Source: Mycobacterium uberis (lineage in GTDB: Bacteria; Actinomycetota; Actinomycetes; Mycobacteriales; Mycobacteriaceae). From it: a stretch of DNA of 59,908 nt. The position numbers and the translations under genes were made by a program. Positions 43,441 to 54,255 of the stretch are shown here, one piece after another. Where the stretch lies: NCBI RefSeq assembly GCF_003408705.1, contig NZ_QAYL01000024.1:1-59908 (forward strand), in the 5' to 3' direction. Under the pieces are notes generated by a model. That model saw only the letters and a list, made by a program, of their open reading frames with translations, was not told where the DNA came from and did no database searches. Each line of letters starts with the position of its first letter. Position 1 is the stretch's first letter.

Positions 43441-46142
43441 GTGTCTGATGTCGTGCTGGAATCGATCGGCGTGGTCCAGCGAGTTTGGCTCGGTCGTGAG
43501 GCGACCGAGCCAATGTGTACCGACATCCGGTTGTTGAGCGCCATCCTTGATGACACCGTGTGCGAGCAGAACGGTTATGAGGTATTCGACTTCGTCGAAC
43601 GAAGTTCGGGTGGAGTCGTTTCGGGTGCTGCTTTCGGCAGATTGACTGAGCCGAGATGACGCGTATGTTGGCTGGTTTTGATATTCGCCTGGCTATCTAT
43701 ATCATCCGGGTGTTCAGTCATTTCGCACTACTGGCCAGCGTTGCCGAGGACATCTAGCGGGCGTGTCGGCGTCATATTTAGCCGCCATAGGATAGTAGTC
43801 TAGCGGCCACCTGCGCTAAACTTGCTCTGGAGGATCTTGATTCGGTTATCGTGGCAGATTCCTTGACGGGCGCATTGGTCTAGCCGGTGATAACTCCTCA
43901 TTTCACCGAGACCTGTCGATGTACTGTCTTTGTTACCCAACATCGGATGACCGAATTAATGCGACTGCACGTGGAGGCATACACCTAAGCTGACGACGGC
44001 CGCAGTATTAAGCGTGAATTGCGTCATCAAGTTCTCATGCTTGTGGCAGGCAGTGTTGATTCGGCTTTCGCGGTTACAGATTGCCGACGAGGTCGAGGTA
44101 CTACCTCGTCGTGTTTTTTCGGGTGATCCTGCAGTTGAATTCCGATGTGTGCAATACGTTGTGTGTCTGGTGGCCTGACGCCGAACTGCTGTCCTGCCCC
44201 ATACTGCAACCCGGCTCCTGGATGGGCGGTGACTGGGACGAAAACCCGAACATGATCGCTGACGTGATGCTACGCGTGACTGACAGTGCCGCTTATACTG
44301 CGGTGGCGCACTACTTAACCGAACTTACGCACCTTGAGAAGGAGCTGTCGATGTCGGTGCGACTAATCACCGTCACTCCCGAGTTGTCTGCGATTGACGC
44401 TGATATCCTGGACAGGTAATCATCCGACCAGTCCGACTTGGTTTTGCCACCGTATTTGGCGCTAGCTGAACTGCACGTCGACCTGGACACCATCGAGGTT
44501 TCCCTGCGCATGTACGGTGCCATAGTGTTGGCCGACGTCCGTGTGACGCTGCTGTGAGAAAGATTAGCAGTTTTCGGGTTTCACTTATGCGGTCTGGATC
44601 TAAAGTAAAATTTCGGACGTATACGAAGAGGTTATCGCTAAGCTGTTGGTGTGGGCCGGTCTGCACTCGGACTACAGTTCGTTGCCCGAAGGCCAACGGG
44701 TCAAGCTGTTAGCGGGCTAACTCGGCGCCCACCGTCCGCTGGTCAGGGACTGTGCACAATTGTCTGACCTGGCGCGTAGCGAACCCGCCGTCTTGGCCGC
44801 CTCTGCACACGCCGTCGGTATTCGGTATCTATTGGACTGGCGCGGTACCCAACTACGCCATCTCGATGTGCTAGTCCGTGTCGGATGTCTTGGAGACCAC
44901 GATGCTGCTGATGGAGGCCGGCCCTACTGAACATCTCCGGACCACACTCATCCTGTCCGGTGGACATCTCGCCGCTGTTCGAGACGATCGACGATCCACA
45001 TAACGGAACGACCGTTCTGTGTGTGATGCTGGCAATTCCGCTGTATCGAGCGCTGATGGCTGTTCGCGGTGACTGGCAGGAAGTGATACTCGGCTACTCC
45101 GACTCCAAAGAGACGGCGGTTTATCTGATCGCTATTTGGCCAGTGTATCGCGCTGAGCTGACCTTGGTAGGCGTGGTACGTAAAAACGAAATCCGATTGC
45201 GCCTCTTCCATGATGGCGGCAGCATTGTCGGACGCCGTAACGACTCTAGCTATTAAGCTACTCTGGCACAACCGGCCGGGGACGGTGAACGATTCGCTGT
45301 GTCTCACCGAGCAAAGCGCAATCATCTCTGCCAAATACGCCAAGCCGCATATGGTGCGACGCAACCTGGAGAGCTTGGTGGCAGCTACCCTGGAATCGAC
45401 GCTATTGGATGTCGAAGGCCTTGGCGATGCAGCCGAACCCGCTTACGTCGTACTCGGTGAGGTGGCCATCCTCGTGCGGTGCGCCTAAGGCCGAATTAGT
45501 CAACACACCAGGTTTCGCCGATTGCTTCAGGGCTTCTACGCGGGTCAGCGAGATCGGGTCGTTGGACATTGACAGCCGGCCGATATCACGCAAGCTCACC
45601 ACATCGATCGCGGACTTGCATGCCATTCCGTGGGTGCTGGCGTGGAGCCAATCGTGGGTCATGCTGCCCGGTTAGTGTGGTACCGGATCAGTGTTTTAGC
45701 AGTGAATTGCGGCTGGACACGAAAGCGAATAACGGCAGGCAGAAACACTGCACGACCTCTATCAGAGATGGCCATTTTTTGCAGCTTGTTGTCCAACATA
45801 ATCCAGGTACTGGCCAAAAGCTACCTGGGCGTAGCGGCGGCCTGCTACGTCGAACTAATGACCGACGAAGTCTTGCAGCACAGGGTGTTAACAAGCTTAT
45901 CTATAAGCACCAGCGAACCATCGTCATACATAAACTGACCACGAGTCATGACGGCCCGATTGCCGACAACCCGGTGTTAGTCCGTTCGGTGTTCAACCGC
46001 TTCCCGTACCTGAAGTCATGAAACCACCTTCAAGCTGATATTTTGCACCGTTACCGCTCAGGAGACGATACTAGACTGGTGCACCACGGTATTCTCCTTG
46101 ACGATGAACGGATTGGTTAGCCTGTTACGTAACGGCGGGTAA
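43441..46142 (+). pseudogene. ppc: Phosphoenolpyruvate carboxylase, heavily decayed
   Basis: The whole length of a roughly 930-residue PEP carboxylase can be traced in shifting frames. It starts (GTG 43441) with [20 protein letters not shown] and [20 protein letters not shown]. Later come [20 protein letters not shown] (normally GGDRDGNP, part of the active site), [26 protein letters not shown] pieces, ISPLFETIDDPHN, ILGYSDSKETAVYL and [20 protein letters not shown]. The final parts are [37 protein letters not shown] and ADNPVLVRSVFNRFPYLK, then MNGLVSLLRNGG before a stop at 46142. There are many stops and frameshifts, and active-site residues are changed. The enzyme would carboxylate PEP to oxaloacetate. 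M. leprae, as I recall, keeps this gene intact. Confidence 0.88.
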
Positions 46143-46148
46143 CAGCGG

Positions 46149-46541
46149 CTAGCCCGGGTGAGACTGCTGTACAGTCCGATTCCGCAGCCGGTCTAGCACA
46201 CCGCGGACCGCATGTTCGCTAGCCGATAGCGGCGATAGCATCGTCTCGCCTAAACCCACGATGTAGTCAATCCGTTCGACGATGGTTTCCACCGGACCGA
46301 TCAGCGCGAGCAGCCGCTTAGCGAGATTGTCCAGGTTTTCCAGCGTGTCCTCGAAGCGTTCGACCGTGCCGTTCAACCGTGACAATGAGTTGTTTAACTC
46401 ATTCATCGTTTTGCCTAAACCATCGAGGACATCTTCGACTTGCCCAACCGTCCGGTCGGCGTTCAGTGCGGCTTGAGTCAGTGTCTTGATTCGTCTTCGT
46501 TCGGGCCCGTTGCGCACGACTCTGTCTGTCATAAGGGTCAT
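46149..46541 (-). CDS. Small helical protein (Rv1444c-like)
   Basis: A 130-residue protein of unknown function, counterpart of M. tuberculosis Rv1444c (136 residues) next to pgl. After a basic start ([20 protein letters not shown]) nearly the whole chain is amphipathic helix, with heptad-like spacing: [60 protein letters not shown]. It probably forms a coiled coil or helical bundle. No catalytic motif or signal peptide is seen. It overlaps the 3' end of pgl out of frame by 143 bases, because pgl has lost its normal stop. It ends six bases from the decayed ppc on the other strand. A start four codons later (MTDR) is possible. Confidence 0.72.
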   Translation of the reverse strand: MTLMTDRVVRNGPERRRIKTLTQAALNADRTVGQVEDVLDGLGKTMNELNNSLSRLNGTVERFEDTLENLDNLAKRLLALIGPVETIVERIDYIVGLGETMLSPLSASEHAVRGVLDRLRNRTVQQSHPG

Positions 46542-47295
46542 TATGACGCCGCTGGCCAGGAAGCTTGGCTGCGGCTTCTTCGTCTAGCAGCCAGAGCGTG
46601 GTCTCAAACCCGACAGCTCCGGCAGCTGGTATCAAGGCAGAGGGAGCTCCACCCATAGCGGCTGCCACTGCGTCGGCCTTCGTCGTCCCGGACACCAACA
46701 GCCAGACCTCGCGGGAACGCTGAATAGCGGGAATTGTCAAGGTTATTCGTGCTGGTGGTGGTTTCGGAGAGTCTTCAGTTCCGAGCACCATACGACTGGT
46801 CTCGCGCACGGCTGCAGTATTTGGGAACAGTGAGTTAATGTGGCCTTCAGGTCCCATGCCCAGCAGGTGCACATCAAAATTCGGGGTGGGATCACCGGGT
46901 GCGGCGTTGGCGGCCAACAGCTGTTCGTAGGCCAGTGCTGCTGCTTCTAGGTCGTTGCCAAATCCAGTGTCGCGTGCGGGCATCGGGTGTACCTGGCTGG
47001 GTGGGATGTCGATGTGATCAAGCAAAGCTGCACGTGCCTGCTTTTCGTTACGCTCATCGTCGTTTTTGGAAACGTAGCGCTCATCGCCCCAGAACAGATG
47101 CACCTTAGTCCAGTCGATTTGCCGTCTACGTGTGTTTAAATCCCGCAGCAGTCCAATGCCGTTGCCGCCACCGGTCAGCACGATCAATGCTCTTTCCCTG
47201 ACTGCCACGGCGGACTGGATGGTGTCGGCAAGTCGTTTGCTGGCGGCCCCAATCATGGTATCGCTGTCTGGAAAGATCTCTACGCTGGCGCCCAC
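46399..47295 (-). CDS. pgl: 6-phosphogluconolactonase, with abnormal C-terminal extension
   Basis: Hydrolyses 6-phosphogluconolactone, the second step of the oxidative pentose phosphate pathway (devB in older annotations). Conserved parts are [57 protein letters not shown] with the catalytic His, [20 protein letters not shown] and [15 protein letters not shown]. tuberculosis Pgl stops after LWLLDRDAAAKLPS (247 residues). Here [14 protein letters not shown] runs on for about 50 residues of basic, unrelated sequence into the Rv1444c-like gene, so the normal stop was lost, probably by a frameshift. The core is complete. The GTG start lies inside opcA (16-bp overlap). Confidence 0.88.
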   Translation of the reverse strand: MGASVEIFPDSDTMIGAASKRLADTIQSAVAVRERALIVLTGGGNGIGLLRDLNTRRRQIDWTKVHLFWGDERYVSKNDDERNEKQARAALLDHIDIPPSQVHPMPARDTGFGNDLEAAALAYEQLLAANAAPGDPTPNFDVHLLGMGPEGHINSLFPNTAAVRETSRMVLGTEDSPKPPPARITLTIPAIQRSREVWLLVSGTTKADAVAAAMGGAPSALIPAAGAVGFETTLWLLDEEAAAKLPGQRRHNDPYDRQSRAQRARTKTNQDTDSSRTERRPDGWASRRCPRWFRQNDE

Positions 47296-48203
47296 AGGTA
47301 CTGTACCTTCTTAATGCCTTCGAGGGCCTCGAAGTAGATTTCGTCGGGATCTAACCGTCGCAGATCTTCTGCCAGGCACTCGCCGGTTTCCCTGCGCGCC
47401 AAGGGAACTAGTGCATCTGGCTTAGCAGTCCGACTCAGGGTGGCGGTTACCCCAGTCTGGGGTCGGCTTAAGACGATGGTTTCGCTATTGCGTACCAGCT
47501 CGACCTTCAGTTCGCCGACCGCTCGGCGCACCGGTCCGTCGATTCGGCTAGCCAACCAGCCGGCCAGAACGTCCAGTGCGGGTTCGGTCTTCAAGCCGGA
47601 AACCAGTGCAGACTCGATCGGCTCATGGGGTGGCAGGTCGACCGCGGAGGTCAGCAGAGCCCGCCAATAGGTGATTCGGGCCCACGCCAGGTCGGTGTCG
47701 CCGGCGGTATAACCGGGTAGCCGGCTCTTGATGGCCGACAATGGGTCGATGCCGTTGGTGGCGTCAGTGATCCGCCGAATCGCCAACTTACCCAGCGGGT
47801 CTTGAGCGGGCACCGCTGGGGCGATGTCCGGCCACCAGGCCACTACCGGGACGTCAGGAAGCAGGAACGGAATGACGACGCTGTGGGCATGTCCAGATAG
47901 AGGCCCGGACAGTCGCAGCACCACCACCTCCCCGGTGCCGGTGTCGGTGCCCACCCGCAGCTGAGCATCCAGACGCGCTTTGTCAGCATACGGATTGCCC
48001 CTCATCGCGACGATGATTCGACTGGGATGCTCGTGGCTGGCCCCGTTGGCGGCCTCGATAGATTCCTCAAGCACGGCTGCGCTGTCCGGTGCGATGATCA
48101 GCGTAAGTACTCGACCCATCGTGACTGCGCCGATCCTTTCGCGGAGCTCGTCGAGTTTCTTGTTGACCGCCGTGGTGGTGGTGTTGGGCAACTCGACGAT
48201 CAT
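47280..48203 (-). CDS. opcA: Glucose-6-phosphate dehydrogenase assembly protein OpcA
   Basis: Partner protein that promotes assembly and activity of glucose-6-phosphate dehydrogenase in actinobacteria and cyanobacteria. The 307-residue product (303 in M. tuberculosis) begins [20 protein letters not shown]. It has the family stretches [40 protein letters not shown] and [20 protein letters not shown]. No enzymatic motif is expected. The gene follows zwf with a 49-bp gap and overlaps pgl, all on the minus strand in the tkt-tal-zwf-opcA-pgl order. Confidence 0.93.
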   Translation of the reverse strand: MIVELPNTTTTAVNKKLDELRERIGAVTMGRVLTLIIAPDSAAVLEESIEAANGASHEHPSRIIVAMRGNPYADKARLDAQLRVGTDTGTGEVVVLRLSGPLSGHAHSVVIPFLLPDVPVVAWWPDIAPAVPAQDPLGKLAIRRITDATNGIDPLSAIKSRLPGYTAGDTDLAWARITYWRALLTSAVDLPPHEPIESALVSGLKTEPALDVLAGWLASRIDGPVRRAVGELKVELVRNSETIVLSRPQTGVTATLSRTAKPDALVPLARRETGECLAEDLRRLDPDEIYFEALEGIKKVQYLWAPA

Positions 48204-48252
48204 TTGCGTTGCTCCTTCTCATCGTTTCGCTCTGCATCATCGCTGGCACGTA

Positions 48253-49809
48253 TCATGGCCGTCGCCATTCCCGGCCGGTGCGCTGCAACATCTCGAAGGA
48301 TGATTCCGGACCCCAGGTTCCCGCCTCGTACGGATCGGGCTTGCCGTGTGCTGCCCAATAGGTGAGGGCCGGTTCGAGTATTTCCCAAGCTAATTCGACC
48401 TCGGCATTGACCGGAAACAGGGACGGTTCGCCGAGCAACACATCAAGGATCAGTCGCTCGTAGGCCTCCGGCGAATCCTCGGCAAATGCCGAGCCATAGG
48501 AGAAGTCCATATTGACGTCGCGGACTTCCATCGCACTGCCCGGGACCTTGGAACCGAACCGCAAGGTGATCCCTTCGTCAGGCTGTACGCGGATGACCAA
48601 AGCGTTGGCACCGAGTTCGTCAGTCATAGTGGCATCGAAAGGGAGATGTGGCGCGCGTTTGAAGACCAGAGCGATTTCGGTCACCCTGCGGCCTAGTCGT
48701 TTCCCAGTTCGTAGGTAGAACGGCACACCGGCCCAGCGCCGGGTATCGACCTCGAGTGTGATGGCGGCGAAGGTCTCGGTGTTGGAGTCCGTGGCGAACC
48801 CGTCCTCGTCGAGCAGCCCGACCACTTTTTCGCCACCTTGCCAGCCGGCGGCGTACTGGCCGCGACTGGTGGTCTCGTTGAATGACTCGGCGAGGTGTGT
48901 CGCCGATAGTACCTTAATCTTCTCAGCCTGCAACGCAGCCGGATTGAAGCTGACCGGTTCTTCCATCGCGGTCAACGCCAACAGTTGCATCAGATGGTTC
49001 TGGATGACATCACGGGCTGCACCGATGCCGTCGTAGTAGCCGGCCCTGCCACCAAGTCCGATGTCTTCGGCCATGGTGATTTGCACGTGGTCGACGTAGT
49101 GTGCATTCCAGATCGGATCCCACAATTGATTGGCGAACCGAAGTGCTAGGATATTCTGCACAGTCTCTTTGCCCAGGTAGTGGTCGATGCGGAAAACAGC
49201 TTCCTCCGGGAAGACTGCGTTGACTGACTTGTTTAGGTTGCGTGCACTGTCCAGGTCATGGCCGAACGGTTTCTCGATTACGACCCGACTCCAGCTACCG
49301 TTTTGTGGGCGGGCCAATCCGGACTTATGCAGCTGGTCGCAGACCACCGGGAAAGATTTGGGCGGGATCGCTAGGTAGAACGCGTGGTTGCCACCGGTAC
49401 CGCGCTCGGCGTTCAGCTTGTTCAGGGTCTCTGCGAGCTGAGTGAACGCATCGTCATCGTCGAAAGAGCCTGATACAAAACGGAACCCCTCGGCCAGCCG
49501 ACTCCAGTTAGCCTGCTGAAATGGCGTCCGGCAGTGCTCCTTGACGGCATTGTACACGACGTCGCCGAAATCCTGGGTGCTCCAATCTCGGCGGGCGAAG
49601 CCCACTATGGAAAACGTGGGTGATAGTAAGCCCCGGTTGGCCAGATCGTAGATCGCCGGCATGACTTTTTTGCGCGCCAGGTCACCGGTGACCCCAAAAA
49701 TCACCATCGCACACGGTCCGGCGATTCTGGGCAGTCGCTTATCTTCCTTGTCCCGTAGTGGGTTCCGCCACTGCGTGACGGTGAAGGTGTGTGCTGTGAC
49801 TGGGATCAT
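48253..49809 (-). CDS. zwf: Glucose-6-phosphate 1-dehydrogenase
   Basis: Oxidises glucose 6-phosphate to the lactone with NADP+, the entry step of the pentose phosphate pathway and a main NADPH source. The nucleotide-binding [11 protein letters not shown] is at residues 38-48. The substrate-binding and catalytic motif RIDHYLGKE is at 207-215, preceded by [10 protein letters not shown]. The C-terminal region ([38 protein letters not shown]) is intact. The product is 518 residues (514 in M. tuberculosis Zwf2). The start overlaps the tal stop as ATGA. Its helper OpcA is encoded directly downstream. Confidence 0.95.
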   Translation of the reverse strand: MIPVTAHTFTVTQWRNPLRDKEDKRLPRIAGPCAMVIFGVTGDLARKKVMPAIYDLANRGLLSPTFSIVGFARRDWSTQDFGDVVYNAVKEHCRTPFQQANWSRLAEGFRFVSGSFDDDDAFTQLAETLNKLNAERGTGGNHAFYLAIPPKSFPVVCDQLHKSGLARPQNGSWSRVVIEKPFGHDLDSARNLNKSVNAVFPEEAVFRIDHYLGKETVQNILALRFANQLWDPIWNAHYVDHVQITMAEDIGLGGRAGYYDGIGAARDVIQNHLMQLLALTAMEEPVSFNPAALQAEKIKVLSATHLAESFNETTSRGQYAAGWQGGEKVVGLLDEDGFATDSNTETFAAITLEVDTRRWAGVPFYLRTGKRLGRRVTEIALVFKRAPHLPFDATMTDELGANALVIRVQPDEGITLRFGSKVPGSAMEVRDVNMDFSYGSAFAEDSPEAYERLILDVLLGEPSLFPVNAEVELAWEILEPALTYWAAHGKPDPYEAGTWGPESSFEMLQRTGREWRRP

Positions 49810-50933
49810 CTGGCGACGGAGTCCAGTTGAGCCTGAGTCTCTTGGAGTAGTTCGTTCCAGGACTTCACAAACTTCTGCACGCCTTCATGTTCTAGTACGG
49901 TGAACACATCAGTTAGATCGATCCCGACCACCGCTAGCGAGTCGAGTACCTTTTGAGCAGCAGAGGCGGTACCGCTGATCGTGTCACCGCGGATCACACC
50001 GTGATCGGCGACGGCGTCAATCGTCTTCTCTGGCATGGTGTTCACCGTGCTTGGAGCGACCAGTTCGGTGACATACAAGGTGTCGGCGTAATCAGGGTTC
50101 TTGATACCAGTCGACGCCCAGAGCGGGCGCTGTGGTTGGGCTCCTCGGGCCATGAGCGCCTGGTAACGCTGGCCACCTTCGAAGGCTTGTTGGTAGGCCG
50201 CGTAGGCCAATCGAGCGTTAGCGATACCGGCCTGGCCGCGTAGTGCGAGTGCTTGCTCGGAACCAAGTTTCTCTAGTCGCTTGTCAATTTCGGTATCCAC
50301 GCGGGAGACGAAAAACGATGCCACCGAAACGATCTTAGACAGATCGTGCCCAGCTTCGGCGGCTCTTTCGATCCCGGCCAGGTAGGCTTCAATCACCTCG
50401 CGATACCGCTGCACAGAGAAGATCAGCGTGACGTTGACCGAGATCCCTCCCGCCAGAACAGTGGTAATCGCCGGTAGTCCAGCTTGGGTCGCAGGGATCT
50501 TGATGAGCAAGTTCGGGCGGTCGACTATTGTCCACAGCTCAACGGCTTGCGCGATGGTCTTGTCGGTGTCATGCGCTAGATGGGGATCGACTTCTATCGA
50601 GACTCGCCCATCTCTTCCGTGGGAAGTTTTCCACTCACGTGCCAATACGTCGCATGCGTTACGTACGTCGTCGGTGGTGACGGTGCGCACGGTGGTATCC
50701 ACGTCAGCGCCGCGTTCAGCAAGCTCAGCGATCTGGGCATCGTAGGCATGGCCGTCTGCGAATGCTTTCTGGAAGATGGACGGGTTGGTGGTCACGCCAA
50801 CGACACTCTTGGTGTCAATCAGCTCCTGTAGGTTGTCCGATTGCAACCGATCTCGTGATAAGTCATCCAACCAGACGGACACCCCAGCAGCATTCAATGC
50901 GGCGAGGTTGGGGTTCTGAGTTTTTGAGGTCAT
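49806..50933 (-). CDS. tal: Transaldolase
   Basis: Moves a three-carbon unit between sugar phosphates in the non-oxidative pentose phosphate pathway. Motifs are [20 protein letters not shown] near the N-terminus, [17 protein letters not shown], and the Schiff-base lysine in [38 protein letters not shown] and [19 protein letters not shown] follow. Length 375 (373 in M. tuberculosis), of the long actinobacterial type. It starts 15 bp after tkt and overlaps zwf by four bases. Confidence 0.95.
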   Translation of the reverse strand: MTSKTQNPNLAALNAAGVSVWLDDLSRDRLQSDNLQELIDTKSVVGVTTNPSIFQKAFADGHAYDAQIAELAERGADVDTTVRTVTTDDVRNACDVLAREWKTSHGRDGRVSIEVDPHLAHDTDKTIAQAVELWTIVDRPNLLIKIPATQAGLPAITTVLAGGISVNVTLIFSVQRYREVIEAYLAGIERAAEAGHDLSKIVSVASFFVSRVDTEIDKRLEKLGSEQALALRGQAGIANARLAYAAYQQAFEGGQRYQALMARGAQPQRPLWASTGIKNPDYADTLYVTELVAPSTVNTMPEKTIDAVADHGVIRGDTISGTASAAQKVLDSLAVVGIDLTDVFTVLEHEGVQKFVKSWNELLQETQAQLDSVAR

Positions 50934-50948
50934 CCGGATAGCCCTTTC

Positions 50949-53048
50949 TCAGTTATCCAGTACCTGTTCCGCGGCGGCAACCACGGCCTCCGGCGTGAAG
51001 CCGTACGCACGGAACAAAGTCTGGTAATCCGCGGATTCGCCATAGTGTTCGATGGACACGATCTTGCCGGTATCGCCGACCAGCTTGTGCCAGCACTGTG
51101 CGATGCCGGCCTCGACAGCTACCCGGGCCGACACTGACGGGGGTAATACGCTGTCGCGATACTCATACGGCTGGGACTCGAACCATTCCACACACGGCAT
51201 CGACACCACCCGTGCAATGATGTCTTTGTATGCCAACAGCTTCTGGGCAGCGACAGCAAGCTGGACCTCGGAGCCGGTGGCAATCAAAATGACGTCGGGT
51301 TCTTCGGCGTCGGAGCTGCTGTCATCGCCTAGTACATAGCCGCCTCGGGCGACGCCTTCGGCGTTGGTGCCTTCCAGCACCGGTACACTTTGCCGAGTTA
51401 AGATCAGCCCAACCGGACCGCTGCTGGCGTCGCGGGCCAGGATCGTGCGCCAGGCATACGCCGTCTCGTTGGCATCGGCAGGACGCACCACCGACAGTCG
51501 AGGGATCGCGCGCAACGCCGCGAGATGTTCGATCGGCTGATGGGTGGGACCGTCCTCGCCGAGTCCGATCGAATCGTGCGTCCATACGTAGATCGTATCG
51601 ATATTCATCAGTGACGCCAGCCGCACCGATGGGCGCATGTAGTCGGAGAACTGGAGAAATGTGCCACCGTATGCGCGGGTGGGGCCGTGCAGCACGATTC
51701 CGGACAAGATGGCGCCCATCGCGTGTTCGCGAACACCGAAATGCAAGGTGCGGCCATAGAAGCGTGCAGTGTATTCATCGGTTGAAATCGATGGTGGCCC
51801 AAAGGAATCGACATCTTTAATGGTGGTGTTGTTGCTGCTCGCTAGGTCGGCCGAACCTCCCCACAGTTCCGGGAGTTTAGGTCCTACCGCGGATAGCACC
51901 GCACCAGACGCGGCGCGGGTGGCCAACTCCTTAGACCCAGGATCCCAGTACGGCAGGGCCGTATCCCAGCCGTCGGGTAACTGCTGGGCGAGCAACCGAT
52001 CCAATAGTGCCTTGCGCTCGGGCTCGCGCTGCGCCCACGCCTCGAATTTCAGTTGCCAGCGTTCGTGGGCTTCCTTGCCGCGAACCACCAATCCGCGGGT
52101 GTGAGCGATGACGTCCTCGCGGACCTCAAAGGTTTTGTTGGGATCGAACCCAAGGATTCGCTTAGTGGCCGCCACCTCGTCGTCACCGAGGGCCGCACCG
52201 TGCGCCTTGCCGGTGTTCATAAAGGTCGGCGCGGGATGACCGATGATGGTGCGCAGCGAGATAAACGACGGCCGGCCGGTGGCGATTTTCGCATTGGCGA
52301 TGGCTTCTTCAATGCCGACGATATTCTCGCCGCCTTCCACTTCTTGCACGTGCCAGCCGTAGGCCCGGTAGCGGGCGGCGGTGTCTTCGCACAGCGCGAT
52401 GTTGGTGTCGCCTTCGATCGAGATCTGGTTGTGGTCGTAGAACACGATGAGGTTGCCGAGCTGCTGGACTGCGGCCAACGAAGAGGCTTCCGATGTCACC
52501 CCTTCTTCGATGTCCCCATCAGAGGCGATTACATAGATGTAGTGGTCGAACGGGCTGGTGCCTGGCTCAGCGTCGGGGTCGAACAGGCCACGCTCGTAAC
52601 GTGATGCCATCGCCATCCCGACCGCTGACGCCAAACCCTGACCGAGCGGGCCGGTGGTGATTTCAACACCCTTGGTGTGCCGGAACTCCGGGTGTCCAGG
52701 AGTTTTGGATCCCCAGGTACGCAGCGATTTGATGTCAGACAGTTCAAGACCGAAGCCGCCGAGGTAGAGCTGCAAATACAGGGTCAGGCTGCTATGTCCG
52801 GCTGACAGCACGAATCGGTCACGACCCAGCCATGCGGTGTCACTGGGATCGTGGCGTAGCATGCGCTGAAACAAGCTGTAAGCTAGCGGGGCTAGGCTCA
52901 TCGCCGTACCCGGGTGCCCATTGCCTACTTTTTGGACCGCGTCAGCAGCTAATACCCTGATGGTGTCGACTGCAGCCGAATCGATCTCGGTCCAGTCGTC
53001 GGGATAGCGCGGTTGGGTCAACGTAGAGATCTGGTCGAGTGTGGTCAC
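50949..53048 (-). CDS. tkt: Transketolase
   Basis: Thiamine-diphosphate enzyme that moves two-carbon units between sugar phosphates. The N-terminal domain (about 1-350) has GNGHPGTAMSLAPLAY and the cofactor site IASDGDIEEGVTSEASSLAA with FYDHNQISIEGDT. The middle domain has WGGSADLASSNNT, RFYGRTLHFGVREHAMGAI and THDSIGLGEDGPTHQPIEHL. The C-terminal domain (about 560-699) has ILIATGSEVQLAVAAQKLL. Length 699 (700 in M. tuberculosis). It heads the minus-strand pentose phosphate operon. 267 bp separate it from the divergent ctaB. PE_PGRS27, found there in M. tuberculosis, is absent. Confidence 0.95.
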   Translation of the reverse strand: MTTLDQISTLTQPRYPDDWTEIDSAAVDTIRVLAADAVQKVGNGHPGTAMSLAPLAYSLFQRMLRHDPSDTAWLGRDRFVLSAGHSSLTLYLQLYLGGFGLELSDIKSLRTWGSKTPGHPEFRHTKGVEITTGPLGQGLASAVGMAMASRYERGLFDPDAEPGTSPFDHYIYVIASDGDIEEGVTSEASSLAAVQQLGNLIVFYDHNQISIEGDTNIALCEDTAARYRAYGWHVQEVEGGENIVGIEEAIANAKIATGRPSFISLRTIIGHPAPTFMNTGKAHGAALGDDEVAATKRILGFDPNKTFEVREDVIAHTRGLVVRGKEAHERWQLKFEAWAQREPERKALLDRLLAQQLPDGWDTALPYWDPGSKELATRAASGAVLSAVGPKLPELWGGSADLASSNNTTIKDVDSFGPPSISTDEYTARFYGRTLHFGVREHAMGAILSGIVLHGPTRAYGGTFLQFSDYMRPSVRLASLMNIDTIYVWTHDSIGLGEDGPTHQPIEHLAALRAIPRLSVVRPADANETAYAWRTILARDASSGPVGLILTRQSVPVLEGTNAEGVARGGYVLGDDSSSDAEEPDVILIATGSEVQLAVAAQKLLAYKDIIARVVSMPCVEWFESQPYEYRDSVLPPSVSARVAVEAGIAQCWHKLVGDTGKIVSIEHYGESADYQTLFRAYGFTPEAVVAAAEQVLDN

Positions 53049-53315
53049 GAATCAGTCCTTGGGTCAGTCGTCAGGTCATCAACCCGATCAATCCCACCTT
53101 AGTGCCGCAGTGCGGGCTTCTGTAGGGCCCGCTTTCTTGGTGCCTACTGCTTGCTGTGGTGCCACTGGCGTGCGCCTGCTCGCGTTTTGCAATCTGGCCC
53201 GCAATTTGGAAAGGATCTTCGTGAAGAGACCCTGCGGGCTGTTGGCTGTGGGCATGCGGTCTACCATCGTGCGTAGTAGAAGCTGCGCGCTGCTGCGATC
53301 CCGAGGAGTTAATGC

Positions 53316-54218
53316 GTGAGCGTTCGCGTGCGCTTAGCGCGGAGCCGAATGTTGGCGTACCTAGCGTTGACCAAGCCACGTGTCATCGAGCTGCTTCTGG
53401 TCACCGCTATACCTGCGATGTTGCTTGCTGACCGCGGTAGCGTGAATCCGCTGTTGATCCTCAACACGCTGCTCGGCGGAATATTGGCTGCCGCAGGTGC
53501 TAATACGCTTAACTGTGTAGCAGACGCCGATATCGACAAGCTGATGAAGCGGACGGCCCGGCGGCCGCTGGCGCGGGCCGCGGTGCCTTCCGGCAATGCC
53601 TTGGCGCTCGGGCTGGCGTTAACTGCGGGTTCGTTCTGCTGGTTTTGGTGGACGACTAATCTGCTGTCAGGCCTGTTGGCGCTCGCCACTGTCGCGTTCT
53701 ACGTATTCGTTTACACGCTGTTGCTCAAGCGCCGGACGTCGCAAAACGTTGTGTGGGGCGGTGCGGCCGGGTGTATGCCGGTGATGATTGGTTGGTCGGC
53801 GATTACTGACACTATCGGCTGGCCGGCATTGGCAATGTTCGCTGTCATTTTTTTCTGGACTCCGCCGCACACCTGGGCATTGGCGATGCGCTACAAGGAC
53901 GATTACAAAATGGCCGGCGTCCCGATGCTGCCGGCCGTGGCGACCGAGCGTCACGTTGCCAAACAGATCTTGATCTACACCTGGCTAACCACGTTATCGA
54001 CGCTGGTTTTGGCGCTGGCGACGGGATGGCTGTACGCGGCGGTGGCCGCCGTCGCCGGGATATCGTTTTTAACGATGGCCCATCAATTATATGCTAAGGT
54101 CTGTGCCGGTGAACCGGTCAAGCCGCTGAGACTGTTTTTGCAATCGAACAACTATCTGGCGGTGGTGTTCTGCGCCTTGGCGGTCGACTCGGTGCTCGCC
54201 CTGCCGACACTATTCTGA
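53316..54218 (+). CDS. ctaB: Protoheme IX farnesyltransferase (heme O synthase)
   Basis: Attaches a farnesyl chain to heme B to make heme O, the precursor of heme A for cytochrome aa3 oxidase. It is a UbiA-type membrane enzyme with about nine helices. The first Asp-rich site is [20 protein letters not shown] at residues 66-85. A second conserved loop, [20 protein letters not shown] then AGVPMLP, is at about 185-210. The start is a GTG at 53316, giving 300 residues (308 in M. tuberculosis; the N-terminus varies). It acts before CtaA, encoded 3 kb downstream on the other strand. PE_PGRS28 and Rv1453 of M. tuberculosis are missing after it; qor is only 37 bp away, convergent. Confidence 0.93.
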   Translation: MSVRVRLARSRMLAYLALTKPRVIELLLVTAIPAMLLADRGSVNPLLILNTLLGGILAAAGANTLNCVADADIDKLMKRTARRPLARAAVPSGNALALGLALTAGSFCWFWWTTNLLSGLLALATVAFYVFVYTLLLKRRTSQNVVWGGAAGCMPVMIGWSAITDTIGWPALAMFAVIFFWTPPHTWALAMRYKDDYKMAGVPMLPAVATERHVAKQILIYTWLTTLSTLVLALATGWLYAAVAAVAGISFLTMAHQLYAKVCAGEPVKPLRLFLQSNNYLAVVFCALAVDSVLALPTLF

Positions 54219-54255
54219 TTATCCTCTGTGGTCTTATCCACCCCTGTGGCGTGCT

